Source of the DNA: Pyricularia pennisetigena
Lineage: Eukaryota > Ascomycota > Sordariomycetes > Magnaporthales > Pyriculariaceae
Length of the DNA stretch: 64,000 nt
Direction of reading: 5' to 3'
Assembly (NCBI RefSeq): GCF_004337985.1
Contig: NW_021940923.1
Span: 620,001 to 684,000, forward strand
Position numbers and translations under genes: made by a program
Notes under the pieces: model-generated
Database searches by the model: none
Seen by the model: the letters and a program-made list of their open reading frames with translations, nothing else
Told to the model about the DNA's origin: nothing
Shown here: positions 56,600-64,000 of the stretch, piece by piece
Layout of the letters: each line of letters starts with the position of its first letter
How positions within the stretch are numbered: the stretch's first letter is position 1

Positions 56600-57792
56600 T
56601 ATAATTCCGCTAATAACGGAATTAATTTCCTATTCTAGAACGTTATACGCTGCGCCTTCGTTAACGTTACCTGGAATCGAGCCCGTAAATAATTCGAAAT
56701 CCATAAAATTTATGGACGTTCCAACGGTTAATTTACTGGAGGAGGATTTAATATTTTTTGCAAAAGCAAAATCCAAATTGAAGTTTTTACTTTTTCTTCG
56801 TAATTTAAAGGTGTTTTCCTGCCCATTATTTTCCTTTTTAACGCTTTTTTTAACGTTTTTTTTACCCGTTTTTTTACCTTCAAACCTATAATTAACGGCT
56901 TTAGCCGTTGTAAAGCTTGAAATCGAATTTTCGGATATAAGGTCCGCCATAAGGTATTGCAAATTTAATCTTTCCGAATTTTGGCCTATTACCTGCAAGG
57001 CCCGTTGGGTATTGCGTTGGCGTTCGGTCCAAATAGGGAATATCCCCTCCAGGGCCCGTTAATACTAATTTCGTACGTTTGAGGGGTTAATTCGCACGTT
57101 AATATTCGCTAATTTAACTACCAATAAATTAAAACGGCTGTTAAATTTAGGTATTATTCCTTTAAATTTTGAAAAATTTAAGCCGTAAAAATCCCGATAT
57201 AGTAAATTTCGACTAATTTCGGGTGCAACGGAATAATTATTTTCCATGGTTTTATAAACCGTTACGGGGCTGGAATGCCATATAATAGATTTTAAAAATT
57301 GCTTGGTTAAATTGTTTTTTATAAGCAATAATAGGATTAATTGCTCGTATTCCGGTAAAATAAAACCAATATTAAGGTTAGAAATAAATTCCGCTGCTTT
57401 TATAACCCTAAACTGTATTATTAACGCCTATTTCCACAAATCGTAATTACTAGCCCCTATTAATTTACAATTTTCGGGGAAAAGAAATACCCGTTTCAAT
57501 AGTTTTTTACCTATTCCGTCACCTAAAATCAGGCTACCAGGTGGACTAAAGGGTGCGGTAACGGGGATATTTTCCGAATTACCATTAAAATTAATGAAAT
57601 TACCGCTTTTTAGGGTTAATAGGGCAATTAACTGTTAAATTATGCTTTAAAGTTAATTTATTTGCGTAATTAACGCTTTTAATTGCAGGTTTTAAACCTG
57701 TAATTTAGCGGTTAAAACTTCGTTTGGGCTGGGTTTAGACCCTTATTTGTTGGAATTGGGCCTGGAAAGCCCGATATAGGGCTGGTTTCCAT
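56600..57792 (-). pseudogene. Copia C gag pseudogene
   Basis: Begins at ATG 57792 like the other copies; the part 57328-57065 is open (L-T-K-Q-F-L-K-S-I-I-W-H, V-Y-K-T-M-E-N-N-Y) and shows the empty target of the solo LTR found in copia A. 56998-56630 is the Lys-rich C-terminal part. Confidence 0.7.
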
Positions 57793-58568
57793 TGTAGGGT
57801 AGCCTAAATTATAATTGCAATTCGCTAATTTATAGTTATAATTAATTAATTTAATTGCTTAAGGGTAAATACCTTATTTAATTTAGGATTTGCTATACTG
57901 TTTCTCTTTTAACGGGTATAGGCCTGTAATTACCAATTACAGGGTTTATTGCTATTTTTAATGGTTAAAATCCATTAAAACACAGGGTTGGAATCCCTGA
58001 AATCCACAATTAATAGGTGCCCTGGTATTTGTACCAATCTAAGTACACGTAGCGAATTTAATTCGTTAATTGGGTGCAGGGTAAACTGCAGGGTATTGTG
58101 CAGGGTAAATTAACTATTAACGTAATTCCGCTAATGGGTTTATGGGCTATTAAAAATTTTATTAAACGCATTAGGATTTAATAGGCTATTAGCGAACGAA
58201 AACAGGGGTTTTTGGCCCTAATTCGTTAGCGTAAACCCTACGAAAAATTTGAACCAATTATAATAGCGTGCACAATCCACAAAAACCACACCAAAAATTT
58301 TTGGATTTGCAATGCAAGCGATCGCTATAGTATTTAAAACGGCCTAAATCGAACGCTAATTTTTAACGATCCCTATTGTAAATATAGGGGGTTAGGTGCT
58401 AAATTAGCGTTTAAAACCAACAATTTTGCACAAAAACAGCAATATTTTCGTCAATATACGTGTTGTAGGAATGCGATAATAATTAAAATAAAACCTAACC
58501 TTTAAATTTTCCAACGATGCAAAATACATTTTAATACATTAAATCAAAACCGTTCCGGGCTTATAGCC

Positions 58569-59122
58569 TGTTAACAATATAAATTATTAATAAGGGGTTA
58601 AATATTAACCTAAATGCGGCGTGGTACTAATTGCGTTATAAAAACTTATAATTACAGGGTTTATATACACTAAATTTACTAATTTTGGGATTAATAAACT
58701 TAATTTATTGGTGGGGGAGATTTTGCTTTGTTTCCCTTACATACTTTCCGACATCGAAATGGGGGTCCGCACCCCGCAAAAAGTTCCGGTGCCCCACACG
58801 ATTTTCCGAAAAATTATTTTGTATACGTTGTTAAAAAAACACCCTTATTTCCATACAAACCATTTTTGGGTTCGCACTGATTTGCTGATTTGGTGAGAAT
58901 TTTAACCCGGTACAGGGTAACTAATTCGTAAGTGCAAGGTGGGTATTAAACCCGGTACAGGGTGAAACCCCACTCGCTGACTTTGAATCGCAACTCCTGC
59001 AATATACAAAATATAACAGAAAATCTGACAACCTTAACAGCCCCATTTCGGCACTATCTATTATGGCTTATATACAAATAAAAGTGGACCCATTACATGT
59101 TAAATAACGCATATAATTAGCA
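58569..59122 (-). repeat. 5' LTR of copia C
   Basis: Starts TGTTAACAATATAAATT and ends TTAGCA (AACA with one change). Antisense frame of 62 codons at 58708-58896. The leader 57793-58568 is non-coding, like that of copia A. Confidence 0.86.
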
Positions 59123-60499
59123 AAATTGTTAAATAAAAAAAATAAAAACGAAAAGGAAGTCGAATCCGCAGACGAAGACGAAAACGACGGATTTGTAATA
59201 ATAGTGAATTGCCGCAAACTTTTTCCAGCAATTTTGGGGAATGCTTTACCAGTAGTTTTACCAGGTTTTTTAATTATAATTTTGGCAGGTGACGGAGTCT
59301 TCGCTATTTGGGAAAATTTTGGGAATTTTAATATAGGGCGTAATGGGTTTAATTATTAGGCCCAAACAAAATCGAAGCGACGGGTAATGGGGATATAAAT
59401 TTTTTATTTTTGTGGCCAGTACGGAAATAACCAGTTATTTGAAGATTCTTTTGGCTGAAATATCGGGGGTATATCCATTTATCCATAATATTGAGAATAT
59501 ATTTAACGAAATGCACATTTTTGATTTGGATAATAATACGGCGAGCGCGGACAACGTAAAAATTGGTAGTCAAATAGTGTTAAAATAATTACATAAAATA
59601 ATTATAATAAAGGGTTTTTACCTGTAAAAAAATAATAAAACAATATTGCGCTGCTTTTTACAAAATTATAAAAGCGATTAATTGGAAACAAAAATTATAT
59701 TTATAATTTTAAACCATTTCCCGTACCAGGCGTTGGAAAGCAGTTTTGGGGACGAATAATTTAGGGGTCTTTTAGTACCGCTCAATTTCGCGTACAACAA
59801 TTATTAAGATGGAGTTAATATATAATTGTAAAAAAGAAAATGGATAAAATTTATTACCAGGTTTAAACCGGCGATTTTGCCCCTGTTTGCCCATTATACT
59901 ATATTTTTTGAAAGATTTTTGTGTAGATTAAGGAGAGGTTTGAGGTTTTCTACCCGTAATCGAACGGGGAATTTGGGCGCGAGGAGCGATTTTAACCAAA
60001 TTAATTAAAAACAATTAGGCGATAAATTTTTCAATAAAAAAAAGAATGGTAACGAAAAATGGTTATAAATGATGCGACTAGTGGACAACATAAATTAAAA
60101 ACAGAAAAAGAACTTAGTGCGGATAAATGGTCGGGTTAAAAGCCCAATTTTCTTTGGTAATTGCAAAAAAGGGAATAAAAACGGGGTATGGTTTAATTTA
60201 TATTTAGTTAGGTTTAAGGAGGAAGATTTTTATCGAGGGCGTTAAGCCTAATTGGGTAGGGCGCAAATAAATTTAATGTGGGGTAACTAAATTGGATATC
60301 CAAACGCAAAATATTTTTGTTTTATAAAATTTATCAAATTTATCAAATCAACAAAAATTTAAATTTTAACCAAAATTTTCAATTTTAAATTTTAATTACG
60401 ATTTCGCTATATTTGGAACAGTTAATTATTTTTAAATATTGTTAGTATTTTGAAATATGGGTAAGCCTTCTTATACTTAGCATTATGTTCTTGTTTTAA
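59123..60499. other. Unassigned AT-rich sequence right of copia C
   Basis: A + strand frame at 59126-59359 starts with an acidic/basic run (K-N-E-K-E-V-E-S-A-D-E-D-E-N-D) and a minus-strand frame overlaps its 3' end (59573-59349); neither is recognised. If copia C is removed this joins the GC-rich repeat on the left, so it may belong to the same old element. Confidence 0.35.
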
Positions 60500-61200
60500 T
60501 TTGAAAATTAATAATTTTTAGCCCGCAAACGCAAGAACGACGAAAAAATGGGATAAAGAACCTATAAATCGCGCGATCGCAATGAAAAGCTGAAAACGCA
60601 TGCAAAAAATGGCGACGAATTTGAATTAATACGGGACCGCGCACGCAAAAGTTTTAACACCGTATTATTTCGTTAAAAGTCCAAATCGCGGAGCGAATAT
60701 AAATATTTTGCGTTTATTAAATTCGTACGAAACCAAATGGAAAATAAAAATAAAAATAATTTTATTGCCAAAAAGTGAGTAGCTATTATATATAACCTTT
60801 TTCAATACCAAAATAACGTGGTAACTATTAAATATAACTATTCAGCAAATTTTAAAATCAGTATTGGAAAGATTTGCAATTTAAATTCGGTTTAAAATCC
60901 CGTACCCCTGCCCCAATCGACGACGAAAATTGGGAAAATGTGGACGATTTGAATAATTTAAAGGATGTTTTTAAAGCAGTTTTTCAAATTCTCATTAAAA
61001 AAGCAAATTTAAAATGCAAAAATGGGAAAAAATAGTTATTGCGTTGCAGTATAAACAGCACACCTACCAAGGTAAAACGAGTTAATTTGTCCGCCAAATT
61101 TTCCACAGGTTTGGAAAAGGTATTTTATTTGAAAACCTTTTCAAATTTACTAGTATAATACGCCGAATCCGCCACAAAGCCGCGCATTTTGGTAAAACGG
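60500..61200 (+). pseudogene. Unidentified decayed gene with an apparent intron
   Basis: Exon-like 60500-60774 (R-K-N-D-E-K-M-G, D-R-A-R-K-S-F-N-T-V-L-F-R) ends at GTGAGT (60775), followed by a 69-nt AT-rich stretch ending ...TATTCAG (60843). The next segment reads Y-W-K-D-L-Q-F-K-F-G-L-K-S, D-D-E-N-W-E-N-V-D-D-L-N-N-L and K-D-V-F-K-A-V-F-Q-I-L to about 61035, then with stops to about 61200. Composition is protein-like and stops are at Gln/Trp-type positions. I do not recognise the family. Confidence 0.4.
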
Positions 61201-61535
61201 CCAATTTAAGTTAAGCTAAAATAGCTGAATTGGTAAATTATGGATGGTTATATAAAATGGTTAAACGGTTAACAGTTTTAAATATTGCGTGGTTTATTTT
61301 ATTATACAACATATTGATGCTGGTATTCCCTGGTAATTTATTTGGTTATTCAAGTGCATTCTTGGGCGAAAAACACTGCGGTTTATAATTTTATTATAAA
61401 CCAAATGTACTAGTTATTTAAAATCAAAACGAAATAAGTTTTACACATTTTAATTTTCCGAAATAAAGTAATTGCTAATTATATTTATAGGGCGATTTAT
61501 TTTACGCTTATACAGGCTTTTATTTTAGTTAAAGC

Positions 61536-63222
61536 TAGTCTCAAGGCTTATCCCTAAGGCCCAAAGATCCACCATTAATCCACTCCGTTCGCTTCGCTCC
61601 ATTTCGTGGCTTAATTGCGGTTTTGCAATGTACCTGTGGGTCCATCCAAAAAACGCTTTGGTTTAGGTTTGAGGACAATTTGTCGATTTTCGCCGTTTAT
61701 GGCGGTATTTTTGGCCTTTTTTCGACCGGCACTCCCTTGTTATTCCACAACCACGCAAATTATTAGAAAAAGAAAATATCGGCGAAAATAGCGTTTAATA
61801 CCGCTATTAGCAGCGATTTAATTTATCTTTTTATTTATGATAACGGCCGAATCTGATACCACCTGCCCTTAATCCGTTCATGGCGGTATTGTTTTTTCGA
61901 TTTTCTTTGTTATTATTTTCAATTTTTAACCAAATTTCATAATTTTTGCCCGTAAAGGGTCGTATATATATACCGTCATATTAAATTTTGGTCTAAAGTC
62001 CAGACTATATAAACCGTTAAATAAGCGGATAGGTAAAATAAACACATTTTTATATATAATTTACAATTGAAACTCGTTTATAATTTTACCCATTTTAACG
62101 ATAGTAAAACCAAAATTACAGGGAATGAACTACGTATATAAACAAACGTCCACGTTAGACCTAACCCATAATAGTCGCCTTAAAAAATCTTTTATATAAA
62201 AAAATGTTAAGTATATATTTTTTCTCAATTTCTTTCTTTATTTAAATAATTTGATATTATTTTGTTTTGCGGCCAAATTCAATGTAGTTTGCACGTGGGG
62301 GATGGCATTTATATACATAATATAATATTCCAATTTGGTATATATATTAAATTATATAAACGGTTAAATAAGCTGATAAATAAGATGTATGTAATTTTAT
62401 ATATAATTTACAATCGGAAGGCTTTTATACTTTTACCAATTTTTACAATAATAGGACCAAAATTTCAGGGATTGGAAAAAATATATAAAGAAACATCAAC
62501 GTGAAATCTAAATTATAATACGGGTTTGTATTATTTTTTTATGAAAGGAAATGTTAAATTTGTGCTATTTTTCTCTTGGTTGCTTAATTTAATTAAATAA
62601 AATTTATAAAAATGAAGTCGGTTGACAATCCTATATAAACTGATAATAGAATGGGAATATTAAATTTTCTTTCAATCTTAAAGTTATTTGCGTAAATTAT
62701 TTAGCTTTTCGACAAATTAGTAAATAATATAAAAATATTAATAAATGCTTTGTTTTAAACGATATTTGCATACACTTTATGGTTTCAAATCCGCTTAATT
62801 ATAAATATCAATACTGGGTTTAAAACAAGTCTTATATATTATTATTTAAAACAGTAATTAAATATAATAGTAAAATACGAGTTTTACTAAATATTTAAAT
62901 TTATTTTTGAATAAATTAGATATAAGGACGCGGTCTTTAATCCCAAAATTTATAAGCTCCAATTAATTTAACGCAGGTTATTTTATATTTTTATAGCTTT
63001 TATTCAAAATTTTATTCGAATATTTAATTGCTTATTATAATTATACTCTTTTTTTTGCTATTATACTTTAAATACAATATATTAATTATACCGCCGTTTA
63101 ATTGGTTGCCCGTATAAATAATGCAACTAATTGCATTTAACGTGCGGTCGCAGGGCGTTTATAAAACCTTTTTATAATATAATATATATACCCGTTATAA
63201 ACGGCGAAATGCGACAAAATGT
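61536..63222 (-). mobile_element. TAGTCTCAG-family transposon copy 6 (reverse)
   Basis: Right terminus in reverse orientation at 61536 (TAGTCTCAAGGCTTATCC), two 310-bp units at about 61930-62580, and the family interior up to the start of the left subterminal block (CGGCGAAATGCGACAAAATG), where copy 7 interrupts it. The remainder would lie beyond the window. Left flank is AGTTAAAGC. Confidence 0.78.
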
Positions 63223-64000
63223 TAGTCTCAGGGCTCATCCCTGAAGCCCAGAGCTCCACAATTAATCCACTTCGCTCCACCTCGTGGTTCAATTGCGGCT
63301 TTGCAATGTACCTGTGGGTCCATCCAAAAAACACTTTGGTTCAGGTCTGAGGACAATTTGTCGATTTTCGCCGTTTATGGCGGTATTTTTGGCCTTTTTT
63401 CGACCGACACTCCTTTATTATTCCACAATTACGCAAAATATTAAAAAAAGAAAATATCGTTGAAGATAGCGTTTAATATCGCTATTAGCAGTGATTTAAT
63501 TTATTTTTTTATCTTCTATAATGGCCGAATTCGATACCACCTGCCCTTAATCCGTTCATGGCGGTACTGTTTTTTCGATTTCTTTTAATATTATTTTCAA
63601 CTTTTGACCGAATTTTATAATTTTTGCACGTGGAGGGTCATATATATGTATATATCGTTATAAAAAGCTTTGGTGCATATGCCGGATTATATAAGCAGTT
63701 AAATAAGCGGATAGGCAAAGTATACACTTTTTTATATATAATTTACAATCGAAACTCGTTTATATTTTTACCAATTTTAACGATTATGAAACCAAAATTT
63801 CAGAGATTCGATGACGTATATAAACAAACGTCCAAGTCCAGTTCTATTTATAATATCGGTCTTAAAAACTGTTTAATAAAAACAAATGCTAAATATGTAT
63901 TTTATAAATCTTTTTGCTTTATTTGATTAATTTGATATTATTTTTGTTTTGCAGCCAAATTTTGTGGTTTTTGCACGTGGGGTGTGGCATATATATATTT
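63223..64000 (-). mobile_element. TAGTCTCAG-family transposon copy 7 (reverse, runs off the end)
   Basis: Right terminus TAGTCTCAGGGCTCATCC at 63223, then the family subterminal block and one and a bit 310-bp units. It is inserted into copy 6; the expected left duplication is ACAAAATGT (63214-63222). The rest is outside the window. Confidence 0.8.
63624..63926 (+). CDS. Conserved 100-codon reading frame in transposon copy 7
   Basis: Third full-length member of the 100-codon frame (M-H-V-E-G-H ... K-S-F-C-F-I). A related, shorter frame lies in copy 6 at 62262-62504. No known domain. Confidence 0.3.
   Translation: MHVEGHIYVYIVIKSFGAYAGLYKQLNKRIGKVYTFLYIIYNRNSFIFLPILTIMKPKFQRFDDVYKQTSKSSSIYNIGLKNCLIKTNAKYVFYKSFCFI

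Larger units (their letters stand above)
49589..59122 (-). mobile_element. Ty1/copia LTR retrotransposon C (with nested Fot1-like element)
   Basis: LTRs 49589-50142 and 58569-59122, both 554 bp, with the perfect 5-bp duplication AAATT (49584-49588 and 59123-59127). Without the nested 1.9-kb transposon it is about 7.6 kb. Minus-strand order gag, protease, integrase, RT, RNase H. It is the only copy that keeps the protease active-site segment. Confidence 0.92.

Noticed and set aside
1..64000. CRISPR array, bacterial operons or phage
   Set aside because: No short regularly spaced repeats; introns, LTR retrotransposons and RIP-type mutation indicate a fungal nuclear genome.

Overview
This window looks like a gene-poor, transposon-packed compartment of a filamentous ascomycete (Pezizomycotina). 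Nearly all of it is AT-rich. Recognisable retrotransposon and transposase proteins are peppered with stop codons, many of them CAA/CAG to TAA/TAG or TGG to TAG/TGA. CpA/TpG is depleted towards TpA while CpG is kept. That is the footprint of repeat-induced point mutation (RIP). A spliced gene, fungal transposon families with target-site duplications, and chromodomain Ty3/gypsy elements support the assignment. The species cannot be read from the sequence.

Layout, left to right. 1-1252 is the right part of a DNA-transposon copy of a family called here the TAGTCTCAG family: imperfect terminal repeats starting TAGTCTCAG and, in two clean copies, perfect 9-bp target duplications. It interrupts a decayed SNF2-type helicase gene (1253-4480, +), which converges on a decayed DUF6589-family gene (4947-7680, -). 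That pair ends at an inverted terminus of the same family (to 8150), separated by exactly 9 bp from the left end of a second copy (8160-18235), itself split by copia element A (8469-16684). From 18236 to 27108 there are two relics of chromodomain Ty3/gypsy elements in opposite orientation (- then +), the second carrying a solo copia LTR. A possible RecQ-like fragment, an LTR fragment and a third family copy lead to copia B (29903-37364, -). A pogo/Fot1-like transposase (-) follows, split by the clean family copy 38608-40463.

40841-47486 is the only stretch that does not look like repeat. It is less AT-biased, keeps CpA, and holds an ankyrin-repeat pseudogene, a fold-back element and one good protein-coding gene (45766-46632, +). 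That gene encodes a small secreted M35 (deuterolysin)-like protein with introns; both zinc-binding histidines of the HExxH site are gone. A secreted pseudo-protease in a RIP-affected island is the classical setting of a candidate effector, but the role is inferred.

The right third holds another clean family copy (47660-49064, 9-bp duplication), a GC-rich repeat perhaps from a hAT element, copia C (49589-59122, -, 5-bp duplication) carrying a nested pogo/Fot1 transposon (51508-53393, TA duplication), an unidentified decayed gene with an apparent intron near 60.8 kb, and two nested family copies in reverse orientation running off the end.

Apart from the M35-like gene nothing here appears to encode a working protein. 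The main interest lies in the DUF6589/SNF2 pair and its possible link to the 9-bp-TSD transposon family, the pseudo-protease, and several structures shared between element copies: a protease deletion common to copia A and B, a tRNA-like segment plus G-tract upstream of the polypurine tract, an antisense LTR reading frame, and a 100-codon frame inside the DNA transposons.
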